From the NCBI GenBank assembly GCA_002197995.1, contig NGZR01000002.1:5642001-5706000 (forward strand): a stretch of 64,000 nt of DNA, in the 5' to 3' direction. The translations under genes were made by a program, and so were the position numbers. Under the pieces are notes generated by a model. That model did not search any database and was not told the origin of the DNA. It was given only the letters and a program-made list of their open reading frames with translations. The stretch is from Gaeumannomyces sp. JS-464 (Eukaryota; Ascomycota; Sordariomycetes; Magnaporthales; Magnaporthaceae). Below, in pieces: positions 41,815 to 53,920 of this stretch; positions within the stretch are counted from its first letter, which is position 1; the number at the start of each line of letters is the position of its first letter.

Positions 41815-42908
41815 GGCGGTGGCTCCGGCAAAAATATGTGTGGTGATGAACGGGTGACAAATTTCGCCCTGAGACAGAGTTCGGCTCTCGTCGGTTCGGC
41901 TTTGTCGCGCAAGGGGCCTTGATAATTGGCCTTGATCATCGCCAGTGAGGCGGATGTGCTGAATACTGGAGTGTGATTGACGTGTAATGCTTGGGAGGAG
42001 TCGCGGGGCAGAAGTCGTGCCACTGTAGGTGCTGGCAGGTACAACTCAATGGAAGCTGCGTAAAGGTTTACAAGGTCAAGATTTCCAAGTTGGAACCACT
42101 CGAGGTGGCCAAGCACAGGCCAACGTCACTAACAGCAAATAAACATATCACATTGCCGTCCACCATTCAAATTGGAACACGGGCATGTATTCGGTTATCA
42201 GGCAAGAACGTCATTACGCAGGTCTCAACACAAATTAAATCAAATTGTGCAATTGGGGTTTCGGTTGATGTGGTGTAGGCTTCAAATGATGGACCGCTGC
42301 TTCCACCAGTTGCAGAAAGCCGCGGTGAGTAGTGAGCCAGCTGGGTTTGATCTTCCTCGACACAAAATTGAAATAGCAAACGGGAGAGTAATTGCCACCT
42401 CAGAGTATAGGCCAGGTGATTGGTGGGAGATGTACGTGTAAGGTGGGAGGTGACGGGGAGGGGGAAAGGGGGCTTCTCTGCACGACGGAACATTTGCACT
42501 CGACACACGGCACACTCGTCACCGGGGGCAGCCCAGACTGCCAGGCCCGGCTCCGGTGCTCGACTTGACGACCCTTCATCATTCCGGGCCGCCGAGGCTA
42601 GGCGACGAGAAAGAAAACCAGCCCTAGAAACACGCAGTCAGGTTCCCAAAGCAAAAGAGAGCGGCGAAAAAACTCCGTCGCCGGGGCCCAGCAGTGATGC
42701 TCCGCCATGCACCACACAGGTCCCTTTTTTGTCCCCCAAAATTTGAACACCGAGGCCATGAGCATAGATATCATGCCGCCAGAGAGACCATAATCCGGGC
42801 ACGATTCCAGTCCGACCGAGTCCGCCCGTCCGTATCCGTCCGCACCGTCGCATGAGCAGGAATAAGAAAGAATGCGCAAAACCAGCAGAAGCTCCCATCG
42901 GGTCGTAT
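41815..42908. other. Intergenic region between RPL34 and the NDUFAF3-like gene
   Basis: About 1.1 kb, AT-richer at 42030-42260, should hold the RPL34 3' UTR and the NDUFAF3-like promoter. I see no additional gene. Confidence 0.55.
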
Positions 42909-43716
42909 TTATTTCTTCTTCTCGCTCTGCGTCTGCTCCTTCAGAACCTTCTTGACAATCTTCTGCTCCTCGATCAGGAAGGCCCTAACGATGCGGTCCC
43001 GCACGCAGTTGCCGCATCTTGAGCCACCGTACGCGCGCTGGACCGTCTTCTTGGGCTTGGAGATCTGGGCGTACTCGCGGGGGCGGAGGGCAGGGATCTG
43101 TGTTGTGACCGAGCAAGAGCCGTCAGTACGTCCGGTAGACTCCACGGGAGACCCGTCCCTTGTTCCACCACCATTCCGCACTCCTCGGCATCCAAGCCGA
43201 GAACCGATCGAGCGATCCGTGTCGTCGTTCCCCGACTAATGTCGACACGGGAAGAATGCCAGGCCCCGCTCGAGTGGTTGCGCCTATGGTGGTGGTCGGA
43301 TGCGGCAGGTTTCGACAGCACTTACGCCCGGCAGCTTGATGCCGCAGTCACCGCATTTCGGGGCAGTACCCTTCTTCTTGATGTGGAGGACACGGAGCTC
43401 GCCGCCGGGGGTCTTGATCAGACGTGTCCGGTTGGACGACGTGTTGTACCTGTTCCGCGGAATCCCAGACGGTCAGCCAACGTCCCAGTCCCCAGTGTCT
43501 TCGGTATCGGCCCCCTTCGCTTTCTCCTAGTCCGTCCAAAGCGATCCCGTGGTGAGTCCAGACTCGTTCGCCCCGCCTGCACCCAGAGAGTCGCTGAGGC
43601 CGAAGCAAGGGCCCAGCGACTGGGCAAATCGGGCGCGAGGGAGATCGAAAGAGCGGGAATGGGCGGTTTGAAGGCACTCACGGGTTGCGGCGGCGGTAGG
43701 TGACTCGGGAGGCCAT
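42909..43716 (-). CDS. rpl34: 60S ribosomal protein L34 (eL34)
   Basis: The exons are 43716-43682, 43449-43326 and 43097-42909. The introns are 43681-43450 (GTGAGT, acceptor AACAG) and 43325-43098 (GTAAGT, acceptor ACACAG). The protein is 115 residues, normal for eL34. Exon 1 gives [12 protein letters not shown], the universal N-terminus. Exon 2 gives [18 protein letters not shown] and the zinc-binding CGDCG. Exon 3 gives [39 protein letters not shown] and a Lys-rich end. The two CxxC pairs form the eL34 zinc ribbon. A short first exon and a split N-terminus are typical of fungal ribosomal-protein genes. No frame break is seen. Confidence 0.96.
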
Positions 43717-45313
43717 TGCTGCGGTTTTGTTCTCAAGATCGCGAGAGTTGTCGAGGAATCCTGAGGTACAAAAAAGTGGTGATTATTTCTGCTGCTGCTG
43801 TGCTTCTGGGAAAAGCGAATTTTGAGAATTCAAACTTGGTGTGGCAGATCGTCGGTAGGGCCCAGAGTGGGTCCGCCCTCGTTGGCTGCCTGCTGACTAA
43901 CACTGAGCGCTCTTGCCCCGCTCCTTTCTCGGCAGCCAAGGTGGGCCGCGATGGTATGTGGAAGGCACACCCAGGCTCAGTCTCAAAGGCAAGGAAGGGT
44001 CTCTCGTTGGAGCAGTGAGGCTACTCGAGACGTAGGTCGTCAGCCCAAGCACGCCGCCGGGGCCGTCACTGTCGTTCTGCTACCCTTATGACATGGCTCT
44101 CTTCAAATTTTATTGTTTCTCAAGTTGTCGCTGTCAGTGAGAACCGCTTGGCTGTGGGAGTGTTCCATGTCATTGGCGTTTCCTATCGCCTGGGCCCAAA
44201 CCCAACATCACATCTCGACTCTGGACGCACAAAGACAAACACGGCTGTAATGTTGTTTGTGGCCGCAGCCATCACTCATATTACCCGAGGGCCGAGGTGC
44301 CTACTCTAGGCTGCTAGCTTTTTATCCCTTCCTTTTGGTCCAATACCCCGTCCAAAACAGTAGTCCTATTTGAGAGACCATACAAGCAATGCGCGCGGGC
44401 AACACACGCGACATGCACACACAAACCCACACACACCAAACAGAGATTGGGCTTGACTTGGCCCAGATACCGCCGGATCTTTTTTCCCTCGCCCTTTTTA
44501 TCTTTGCTCTCGTAATCAGCCAGCCAAGTTCACCGCCCATTCTCCGGCCGAGCCATCATGCCAACACAAACTGGCACGCCCAGGGTCTGACGGAGCGTGC
44601 CGATAGCCCCATCTGAATAAAGCGAAGAGTCCAGCCAGTACCAAACTAGAAATAACACCTGCCCAGCAATGGCCACCCGGTCAATATCTTTTTGACCGCC
44701 GTCTGGGCCGACAAGTAAGGTGAAATGGGGCAAGTGGTTGCATGACAACCATCCCACCGAGTAAAACGCCGTTGGTTTCCTACCGATCCCAGCAGAAAAA
44801 AAAAAAAAAAGAGAGAAGAACAAAAAGAGGGTCAGAAATAAGAGGAGAGAAGAAAGAGCAGAGGAAGAGGCCTTCAAAGTCGAGCCTAGAGGTGCTCAAT
44901 ACCAATACATTTGCGACAGCAGGTTGTCAATATAGTAGAAGATAAGAAAGGAGAAATGAAGTGGGCAAGGAAAAGGCAATAGAAAAACAAAGAAGCCATT
45001 TTTCTCTGCCAATCTGCAGTGGAATCGCACGGGTCAAATGACAAACTCTGACCTCGCGCCGAGCAAATCATACACGAGGGCTGTGTGGATGGTCCGGAAC
45101 GGCAACGGGCTCCGGATAAGGCCCTAGCGAGACGGATTCGGGCTGTATGTCCGCGCCGGGTCCGGCTGGGAGGCGCGGCGGCGGTAGATATGTCGTAGAT
45201 GAAGCCACAGTGATTTCGCCGGGTGAAGGTTCGCAGGCTGCTCCGCCTTGACAGGACGCTACGGTGCTGTCTTTACAGCCGCGCGTCTGCCGACTATCAA
45301 TCTCGCCCATATT
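43717..45313. other. Intergenic region between the FAR1-type gene and RPL34
   Basis: About 1.6 kb contain the RPL34 promoter and the 3' region of the FAR1-type gene. There is an A16 run near 44794-44809 and purine-rich sequence to about 44870. No convincing gene is present. Confidence 0.55.
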
Positions 45314-46018
45314 CTACATGACCGAGGTTGAGAGTAGTCTAGCTTCCACGTCGTCCATGCCGGCCATGTGGTCCATGCCGTTTGCGCGGTTCATCATGTC
45401 GGCGCGCTCCATGGCACCGACCCTGGCGTCCATGTTGTTCATGCGACTGGTGTCCATGTTGGTTAGGCGACTGTCCAAGGGCGGGTTGGCCATGGCGCTC
45501 ATGATGTTGCGGTTGTTCTGGCTCTGCTCCATGGCCTCGAGGCGTTTCTCGAGGCCATCGATGCGAGTCTCCAGGTGACTGAAGCCATGGGTGACGTCGT
45601 GGCTCAGCCGATCGATCTTGTTCATAAGGGTTCGCATCGTCTGGGCAAGCGGCGTGTTCTCTTGGCCCGGGGGCACGGCGGGAAGGCGCGGCTCGTGGTT
45701 ATGCCTCTGCTCCTGGACGGCGAAGCGCCACTGATTGCTCAGCTGGACCTCACAGACGGCCTTTGCGCGCCAGGGACAGTCGACTTTGCGCGTCGACGGG
45801 TTCCGCTTCTTGGCGGTGCTCGAGTACTTGACGCCGCCGCGATCACACACTAGATCGTAGCGGGTCGGTTTTCCATCACGGTAGTTTGAGGCGCGTAGCT
45901 TCACGACGCCATAGCCCTGCTCCTTGGCAAACTGCTGAACGGTAGTGAGCAGATCCTCAAAGGATCTGTAGATGCCCTCGGGCGGCGGCAGGAGGGTGGG
46001 TGCAGGTGACTGAGGCAT
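45314..46018 (-). CDS. FAR1/WRKY-GCM1-type zinc-finger protein
   Basis: The conserved part is a FAR1-like DNA-binding domain: SFEDLLTTVQQFAKEQGYG, VVKLRASNYRDGKPTRYDL, VCDRGG, DCPWRAKAVCEV and WRFAVQEQRHNHEP. It carries the Cys-Cys-His-x-His zinc pattern that plant FAR1 proteins and Mutator-type transposases share. A heptad-like segment (HLETRIDGLEKRLEAMEQSQ) and a Met/Asp/Asn-rich tail follow, and the protein ends LLSTSVM. The ATG at 46018 is the first in frame and gives 234 residues. However, the frame stays open and Pro/Ala-rich to about 46390 without another ATG, so an upstream exon may exist. No transposase catalytic domain is present, so it is probably a host transcription factor. Confidence 0.7.
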   Translation of the reverse strand: MPQSPAPTLLPPPEGIYRSFEDLLTTVQQFAKEQGYGVVKLRASNYRDGKPTRYDLVCDRGGVKYSSTAKKRNPSTRKVDCPWRAKAVCEVQLSNQWRFAVQEQRHNHEPRLPAVPPGQENTPLAQTMRTLMNKIDRLSHDVTHGFSHLETRIDGLEKRLEAMEQSQNNRNIMSAMANPPLDSRLTNMDTSRMNNMDARVGAMERADMMNRANGMDHMAGMDDVEARLLSTSVM

Positions 46019-46335
46019 GGGTCTTGCCGCGGTCGGGGTCTGGTTGGGACCGCGTGTCTTGGCCGCGGGGGTGACAGAGGGTGTGACCGAGGGCGCCGGT
46101 ACGGGCGCGGGCGCGGGGGGCGCACTCCAGCTGGCAATAGGTTGCTGCGAGGCGGCGGACGAGCCCAAGGGTGCGCCGACGGGAGGGGCGACAGCGGCGA
46201 GGTTCGGGTCTTGCAGCGTGGGTTGTTGACCAAGTTGTGGTGGGGTCGGGATGTGGCCTGAGGTCGATGGAGCGGGTGACGGAGGCGCCGCCGTCGAGTA
46301 GAAGATTACGCGATCCGTGGTGCCGTTGTTGGCCG

Positions 46336-46371
46336 CAGCGACAGCAACTTCTAAAGAAGTTGCTGTTGCTG
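46336..46371. other. 16-bp perfect-type hairpin with 4-base loop
   Basis: Arms 46336-46351 and 46356-46371 are complementary, with ACAGCAACTTC and GAAGTTGCTGT as the perfect 11-bp inner part. Five more pairs, one of them G-U, extend it outward. The loop is TAAA. It lies about 320 bp upstream of the first ATG of the FAR1-type gene. Confidence 0.85.
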
Positions 46372-47182
46372 GGGAACTGGGGTCGAAAATAAAAAAGGGC
46401 GAGTGGCTACCTCGACGACGGGTCGGTCGGCGGATGGACCGGCAGACTGGCGACCGATGTGACGGTGGTCTGGTGTTGTGTAGGTTACCTTTGTATCTCG
46501 GCGGAAGCGGGAAGGTTGCTCCAGGGCTGGCGACGGGCTATTTTTTTTTTTTCTTCCCTGTGCTCTGCTGTGCTGCGGGGGCCGTGTGTGCAATGGATGG
46601 CGATGGCTCCCACTTGATGGATTGGATGCGAATTGCTTAGTCCTGCGGGCACGTCAGGCGAGCAGCTGCTGGGGCGTGCTAAATTGTCGTTGTACCTGAG
46701 GCGCGGTGGGAGGTTGGCAAAGTGCGAGTTGTTGGAGAATTTGGAGGCAGGTTGATGAAATAGATCAGGTACCGGCCCAGCGAGGCAAGAGGTCGAGGAC
46801 TGAGCGGACGGCACTGGTCGACGGTGGATGGCGTGGCGGGTCTGGTCGGAGCAGGGTGGAGCAGGCTGCAGGGAGCAGAAAACTGGGTGCCGAGAGTTAA
46901 TCCGGCTGAGCGAGCTTGACGCTGACGATGGAATGGAATGAACGATGATGGAATGGCCCGCTACGAAGTGGGATCAATCAAACTGCACCGCCTCGCCGCC
47001 CCCAGCACGCCAACCAAAAAAAGAAGCGGACGAAAGGGCGCCCAGGATCTTTGAGCCCTGCCCGGCGAGGGACACAGCGATAGCCCGGCGAAGGCACTAC
47101 CTGGGCTCGATCTGTGCGGCGTTGGTCCCTTGGTGCTTGGTACTTTGTAAGCTCCCACCCGTCGATGCAGAGTCGGGCAGAA

Positions 47183-47225
47183 AGGTAGGTAGGTAGGTAC
47201 CTTAGGTAGGTAGGTAAGTAAGTCC
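47183..47225 (+). repeat. Interrupted (GTAG)n tetranucleotide repeat
   Basis: Two blocks of AGGTAGGTAGGTA flank a TACCTTAGG spacer. Similar TAGGTACC sequences recur in intergenic DNA elsewhere in the window. Confidence 0.75.
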
Positions 47226-48918
47226 CAGTCCCTATCCGTACCTAGACACGTAGAGGTAGGTAAGCTTCAGTGTTGGCATGAAAACCGGAGAATACGGGAT
47301 GGGATCATCGAGTCCAGTGGTTCAACCATTTATACGGCGGCCGAAGGGCAGACGAATAGGCTGTATCTGTCCATCTCGCTACTCTTGTGCTTTGTTTCTA
47401 GGTTTCGATCACAAGGTCTATTTTTTCCTTTTTCTTCCCCTTCCTTTGTGTCTTTGTTTTCTTCTTCTCTCCCCCAGCTGTCGCCTTCGCACGTGCAGAT
47501 TGACACCCACTCCTTCTCTCAGGTTCAATCCTTCGATGGTCGTGACAGGCGGCCAGCACGGATGATGTCTAGGGGCCCGTTGTGCACTCTCTCCCGTCTG
47601 CACGAGACTTCTTTTGCCACTGAAAGGTTGTGATGGGTTGCCAACCACTAAACCAATTGCAAATGTCAGATGCTCCCTGAGCTGTTCTCGACCTAGCCGG
47701 GCTTTCGATGCAAGCGGTGGACCGAAAACATGCGAGGTTGACTCTGCCCCTAACAGACGTGCAGCTTCTTCTCCGCTTCCCTGCTTTGGCGCACTTCCCC
47801 GTTTGTTCCCTGGACGCGTCTTTTTCTTGATTTGGAGCTGTGGTAATTGAGCGGCGCCTATTTTTGCATCCTTCACCCTATCCCTCATCACTTGCGTGCA
47901 TGCATCGTGCCCTGGGTAGATCGACCGGAAACATAGATGATCAACTGTTAGCTTGGAGATCCAAACTTCAACCACGGGCACCCCATCAATCAGTCAATCA
48001 ATCAGTCACATTGAAACCGCCGCAACCGCAACAGCCCACGGCCTAAGCACGCCGGAACATCCGCCCGAGTGGGCAACCGCAACCGGCAGAACAGCTGCAG
48101 GTGGGTCGCTTTGGACGTGCTGCGAGGGAGCTTGTGGCGGCTTTTGGCGGAAGGTTGCTTCGTATCAGTTGGGGTGGAGGGGACATGGAGGGCCCCTGGT
48201 CGCCGCGAGGGGGGGGCAGCCTGGGTTAGCTTGGAAGCTTGGAGCAGGCACAGGCGAGGCACTGACCCGATGGGCGCACACCTACCCAGCAGCCCACTTC
48301 CCGCTCGAGGAACTGATGACTTGCTTGTTGCTCGCCCTCCATCCCAGAGGTGGATTTGCACGCGGCCGGGATTGACTCGCCGGCACCGGTTCAAACTTCG
48401 GCCCATCTTTTCAGACTCTCAACTCTCGACACCCAACGGCCGGCTTTCGTGCCTTGGCATCCCCCTTGCATCGGTGGGTAACCCCAGCTGCGATTCACAG
48501 CGCGCACGTCTGGCACGGGTCCGGTTTCCCACGTCTCCCCACTTTTCTATTTTTCGTTTTATTTGATTCCGTGTCTCCCGTGTGTCGGTTTGTTTCTCCT
48601 TTCCCAGCGTATGTAAAGGAGAGAGTGTGGAAGGAGAGAGAGTATCTGTGCGCGGAGGGGGAGTGAGAGATATACAGCGTACCAAGGAGAGTGGTGGGTG
48701 TATTTGCGTGTGGTACCCCTTCATTTTGGGTGGCGGCTTGCTCCGCCCGGATGGGCACCCCCCTTCCCCTCCGCTTGTGCAAACTGCCGGACTGGCCCCG
48801 TTCCGACACCGCCCGGCGCTGGACGCTAAAGTACTGTGCTTGAATAGGAAGATAGACACCTCCCTAACCCAGCCAGACGACACCCACCTCTGGGGCCAGC
48901 ATTCCACCGAACAGAGCG

Positions 48919-49509
48919 ATGGCCTCCAACCGCCAGGTCCCGGGTGAGAACACCGCTCCAGGCCCGACGCCCGCTAGGGACGATAAGTGGGACGAGGCGC
49001 GCTACGAGGCAAGCCTCAAGCACCTCCACGAGCTGCACGTCAAGGTAAGCCGCATATCTGCCCAACTGGCTACCTGACCGAGCCGCCTGCCCTCTCACCG
49101 CTGACCGAGTGGCATGCACAACACCACAGCTCCGAAAGCTCCGTTCAACGGTTCCGCGTATGATAGAGCCCGCTGCGGAGTCGCACCCCCACGAGACCCG
49201 TAAGAACAGCCTGTTTCATGTGCTCGTTTGCTCCTCGGGCATGGTTGCCGATTCGCCAGTTTCCAAGGTCTGCTTCTATCTAACACATGCCACGTCGTGG
49301 CCTCGCCAGCCGAGGAGCTCTTCGCGTCCCTGCAGCAGTCGGTCAGCAAGGGCATGGGAGACGTCAAGGAGTTCAAAGCAGCAATGAACGACGAGACAAC
49401 AGTCAAGATCATGGAACGAGCCAGGCAGGGTCGTCTGGAGAAACCGTTGGGAATCAAACCATGGCGGCCTCGAGACGACCCCAACTGGACAAAGATGAAC
49501 CTGGATTAG
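48919..49509 (+). CDS. Small conserved-looking helical protein of unknown function (131 residues)
   Basis: The exons are 48919-49044, 49130-49199 and 49310-49509. Intron 1 is 49045-49129 (GTAAGC, CTGAC branch point, ACAG). Intron 2 is 49200-49309 (GTAAGA, CTAAC branch point, CCAG). All junctions keep the frame and need no correction. The protein begins MASNRQVPGENTAPGPTPAR and continues with helical segments WDEARYEASLKHLHELHVKL and RKLRSTVPRMIEP, then PEELFASLQQSVSKGMGDV. It ends in a Trp/Pro-rich motif, KPWRPRDDPNWTKMNLD. The exon structure and the uniform codon use support a real gene. I do not recognise the family; the heptad-like helices would suit a subunit of a larger complex, but that is a guess. 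Confidence 0.75.
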
Positions 49510-49922
49510 ACGCCCCCACCTCTTCCATACAGGGCGTATCTGAATACCACTTACTTCACTTACAAGCCCGCACGATTGAACAACTGGCATGCTGTAAATC
49601 CGGCAAGGTATCTCCAGCAACCTATCTCAACTCACTCATTACGAGACTATCATTGTGGGTTCTCTGTGCCTAGCCTGTGTTGGGCGGTTATTGCTTGGCC
49701 TCTTCCCGTATTTAACTATCGGTTTATCCCCTTTTATGTCCATCTCCACCTACCCCTTGCTTCTGTTTTCCTTTTCCGTATCCGTGCAGGATGACGGAGA
49801 GCGTACAAGCCCTATGAGATACCCGGGTCAGAAAAAAAAGGGCCCTGAGCCCACTTAACAAGTTATTCCACTTCCCCAGTTTTCGACATCCACGATCTAT
49901 TCGGGCGAGACTCTGAACTGGC
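49510..49922. other. Convergent intergenic region
   Basis: The 413 bp between two facing stop codons hold the 3' UTRs. No gene is seen. Confidence 0.6.
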
Positions 49923-51632
49923 TCATCCCACGATTGTGGTAGCCACGTCTGCAGTGCCCATCTCGACGCCCTCCTCGGTTACCGCGAACCCACCGGGCAC
50001 GTCAAGCGGTCCCGCCCCAAAGACGCCATCCACATCCTCTTGCTGCTCCATTGCGGTCTTGGGCGTAAACTCGCGGCCGGGCCATGGGGATGGCCCGACG
50101 GGCTCGGCAGCCGAGTTGGCAGTAGTAGATTGCAGGGCTTCTGTATCCACCGCAAAGGCCACCAGTTCTTGCTGGTCTGGTCGAGGAAGCGGGGTCCGAC
50201 ATGCACGGTCAAACGACTCTCGGCTGGGTGGAACGAGTCGTCCAGAGTGGCAAAGCTGAGTTGGCACGCAGGCCAGCTCGTCTTCGTTGGAGACGTGGGG
50301 TGGCGTGCTGTTGGGTAACCCCGCGGCAGCACAACGAGCAAGGTGTGTGCAGGATGGAGACGCGGGCGTATTCTCTGTGTCACCATTGCCCGCCTCGACA
50401 GCATCTTGGGGCTTTGCTTTACGGCTGCCGTCGAGTGACGGGGGCGGAGACTTGCTTTTGTCTACGGGTTCCTGCGAGTCATCAGTGCCGCCAAGGTGTG
50501 CCTGGATCAGCTCCATCAGATCGAACGGAGGCGGCGCCGACAGGCAACGACAGCGGTCGATATCCTGCTATTGTGTGTTGTGTGAGCGTAAGGTGTGTGT
50601 GGAGCAGTGAGCTCAGCCAGTCAACCCCTGGTACGACATGGGGCAAGGGTATCAAAACTGCGATACACGACACTAAAGCGCACCTTGGAGACATTGCGAA
50701 GGCCGAGATGCCTGGCTATCGCCGCGTCGACAATGGGCCTGCGGTCATCGATGTGGAAGCCGAACCCCAGCGCGGCAGTAGGCGGCACGTCGCCGCTGGC
50801 GATGCCGCCCAAGCTCAGAAAACACCTCTCGGAGTAGTAGGGCGACCTGTCGGCAGACCCTGAGCTGGCACTCGTCTCGCTCCCGCGGAACCCACGGCGC
50901 CTCGCCCAAGGAGGGGTCGACCACGGCCTCGATGCGGGCGCGCAGGACCGTGGTGGAGCGGGGAAAGAGGGCTCGAAAGGTGTCCTCCTTGGCGGTGCGG
51001 AGCGCGTGTTTCCGCTGGGCGACCAGCTCCTCGATCTGCGCCTCGGTATAAGAGGCAGCCTCCGCCGCCGTCATCTCCTCGAGGACCGAGTCCCTGGTGG
51101 CGCCGGCGGCCCGCAGCTCGGCCCCGCGCTTGATAGGCTTGATGAGGCCGGCCAGCTGGCGGCCGAGCCGGTCGAAGGGGAAGTGTTCATTGTGGCGTAC
51201 GAGGTCGGCCAGGATCAGCTCGCGGTCCTGTGCGCAGCGAAAAACGTAGCCCTCGGGCGGCAGTCTGCTGCAGGACTCGCAGGTGTGGTGGCGACTGTAC
51301 ATGCGGACAAGGATAGAGTGGGGTGCATTGTGGGACCGCCTCGACGCAACCCTGCGGCCTGAGGAGGAGGCGGTGAGGCCAGGGCGAGGTATGCTCCCCG
51401 AGGGCGGTGGTGGCGGAGGCGGCCGAGAGAGCGTGGTGGTTGAGATGTTGGGACCAAAATGCCGTCCTGTGGGCGGGGTGGGGAGAGGCCTAGCTGGCGC
51501 AGCCAAGCGCGTGCTAACGACAGCCATGTCACCGGGCTGGTGAGGCTCCGAGGCGCCGGGGCGGTGGTGGGGGCTGGCCCGATATCTCGTCATGGACCCG
51601 TCATTCCCATCAGGACTCGATAAAGTTGGCAT
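49923..51632 (-). CDS. Protein of unknown function with a Cys/His-rich segment (about 529 residues)
   Basis: The exons are 51632-50684 and 50564-49923. The intron (50683-50565) has donor GTGCGC and acceptor GCAG. The N-terminal 110 residues are Pro/Ser/Arg-rich and look disordered. A compact segment follows: YSRHHTCESCSRLPPEGYVF, then RCAQDRE, DLVRHNEHFPFDRL and a helical Glu/Ala-rich stretch ending in KEDTFRALFPRSTTVLRARI. The spacing of three Cys with His could bind a metal, but no known zinc-finger family is recognised. The C-terminal exon is low-complexity and acidic. One extra base at about 50882-50890 must be allowed for to join APWV to the SSGSADRSPYYSE segment. The total is then in frame. 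Function unknown. Confidence 0.65.
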
Positions 51633-53920
51633 GGTGGATGGCCAGAACGACTTGGCAGGGGGACGTGGCGGTGGTTGTGTCCATCTGTGACTGTCGTGTA
51701 TGTGCTCGAGGTGGAGTGTCTGCTATGTTTCGGTGTCTTGTTGATAGAGCAGAGTTCTTGGCCGAGAGGACGTGTCTTGCTCGTTTGGTTGCCGTTCGTC
51801 TTTAGTAGATGGAGTCGGGTCGGTAAGAGAATGGACGAAACAGCACACGAGGCGACATTGGCCGCACATTTCGCCTCTTGATTTTTTTTATTGTTTGTAT
51901 TTCATTCCATTTTGTGTGTTTACGCCGGGCATCATCACGCTGTCCTCAGTTTCCCGTCCCAAATCAAGTCTCGGTTAGATATGGGGTAGGAATAAGTTGG
52001 TACTCGAAGGGTACCTAGATACGGGGTGTCTTTAATACGCCACGAACAACTGTTTCCAGTTCCCCTCACGCATCGATAAGTCTGGTCAGTACCTATAGTG
52101 CTTGCGCACGGCCTCGCGTCTCTCGCAGCATGTCGCCGTGGAATGCCTCATTCGCGGAGCCCCATCGCAAATACGTAGCGCCATATGCCGTGATGACAAC
52201 CGAGTAGGAAAGGCAAATAGACACGGCCGAGGAGAGCCAGTGATGGAGACGTCAAGGCGGAAGGAGGACAATTCGATTCATCCGAGAAATGCTTGCCCCT
52301 CTGCACCACCCTGCACTTGTGGCCTGCACTTGGACATCCATCGAAAGATGCTTGACAGGGTCGGGGGCCCTGGCGATGGTAAGGGACCAGAATGGAACAT
52401 GCAGAGGGTATCTCTTGGCGGCGATGGCGTTGATGGCAGCGGAGAAGGGAGAGCCTGGCGGGGAGCACTTTTGGTCGGGGCGACAACGGGGTCGGGATGG
52501 GTCGGGAGACAGGGGCGAGAGGGAGAGGCAGCCGGCGGTGGCCCGGCCGGTGTGGAGCGGGCAGGGAGGTATAACATGTACAACATCGATATGCTAGGCT
52601 AGGCACGCGACTGTATAAACCTAGGTAGCACATATACGTGTACACAGCAAAAGGTGTGCATATCGCGCCTCGGCGTGCTCCTGATTCTGGAAGGGGACAG
52701 CATGAAAATTGTCACAAGGAAATGGAGCATCAGCAGGAAGATGACGGCTGGGCCAAGCTTGACGTCGACTGTCCTGCAGCTGGTCAATCAGGACGGCAGG
52801 GCGCGGCAGCACGACGGCCCACAGGCTGGAGGACTTCCCAGCGTAACGTTGGGTGTCGGCGCAGCGTGCAGTCCGGGCCATGAACGGAAGCAATTGGATC
52901 GCGCCTTTGCGTCTGGCCCCACCGCCTGGTCGCTGCTGGGGGCTGGGCTGGGCCGCTATTTCAATCGCGCAACACAGGCCCCGAACCTGGAAATGGATCG
53001 ATCGCGCGCGGGCTGGGAGAGTGGAGGAGCAGAGGTGGGTGCATTGGTTCGGATTTCTTTCTTTTCTTCAGTTGTCTCCCCTCTTCTTCTCTTCTTCCTT
53101 TCGCTCTCGTTTACACCATATACAAATAGCTGGGACGCCATGGCAAAAAAGCGGTGGCTGTTTTCTTTGGTTTTCTATTGCGCAGAATAATAGACGATGA
53201 TATCTGTTGTGTTTTTTTTTCTGCTATTATTGCTCTTCTCTGCTGCCCGTGCCTGGTGCAATGGAGGACTGCGAATTAGCTTTGATGGCCGCTGGTGGGT
53301 CCTGCCCTGCTCTCTTGCATGTTGTGGTGGGTTCGGGGGCTCAATTGGTGTGGGTGGTTGTCGCCGTAACCAGATCAAGCAAGCAGGCCTCGGGCCAAAA
53401 TGGGGTCGGGTAAACAAACCATTGGCCGAGCTCCCCAGCTCGCGCTGCACCGCGCAGGCTGGACCTCGATTGGAACCCCAACCACCCAGGCTCCTTCACC
53501 GGGCGGCCGACAAGCACCGCACCAGACACCAGACCTCCACCACCACCACACACCACACCACGCTCCTGCGCTCTGCACACTACACGGCCCGTTGACCTGC
53601 CTGCCCACCACCCCCGATTTTTTGTTTCTTGCATTTGATTTTTATTTTGCCTTGTGTGCAGCCACCATCGCGCGATAGCTCCATCCAGCCTAAGCCTAGC
53701 AAGCCTTCGGTCGCGTTCGTTTATTTTTTTTTTTCCTCGCCACCTCGTCGTGCGGGCTCCCGTCCCCGCCGAGAAGAATTCCCCAACTGTCTTGTCGTCG
53801 CCGTCGGTCGTCTCTCGCTCGCTGCTCATTTGCGGCTTCACCAGACAGACGCCCAGCCAGCCGCACACCCCGAACGCGAGCCACTTTAGATGCCGATCTA
53901 AGCGACCCAATTCCGTCGCC
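51633..53920. other. Divergent intergenic region before the Mpv17-family gene
   Basis: The 2.3 kb should hold two promoters and a T/C-rich leader before the Mpv17-family start codon (53690-53760). No supported gene is present; the reading frames lack domains and splice structure. Confidence 0.55.

Larger units (their letters stand above)
46019..48918. other. Region upstream of the FAR1-type gene and of the 131-residue-protein gene
   Basis: About 46019-46390 is an open, Pro/Ala-rich continuation of the FAR1-type frame that may be coding. The rest shows no supported gene. It contains a 16-bp hairpin (46336-46371), GTAG/GGTA tetranucleotide repeats (about 47183-47225) and a CAAT/CAGT tetranucleotide stretch near 47988-48006. 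Divergent promoters are expected. Confidence 0.55.
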
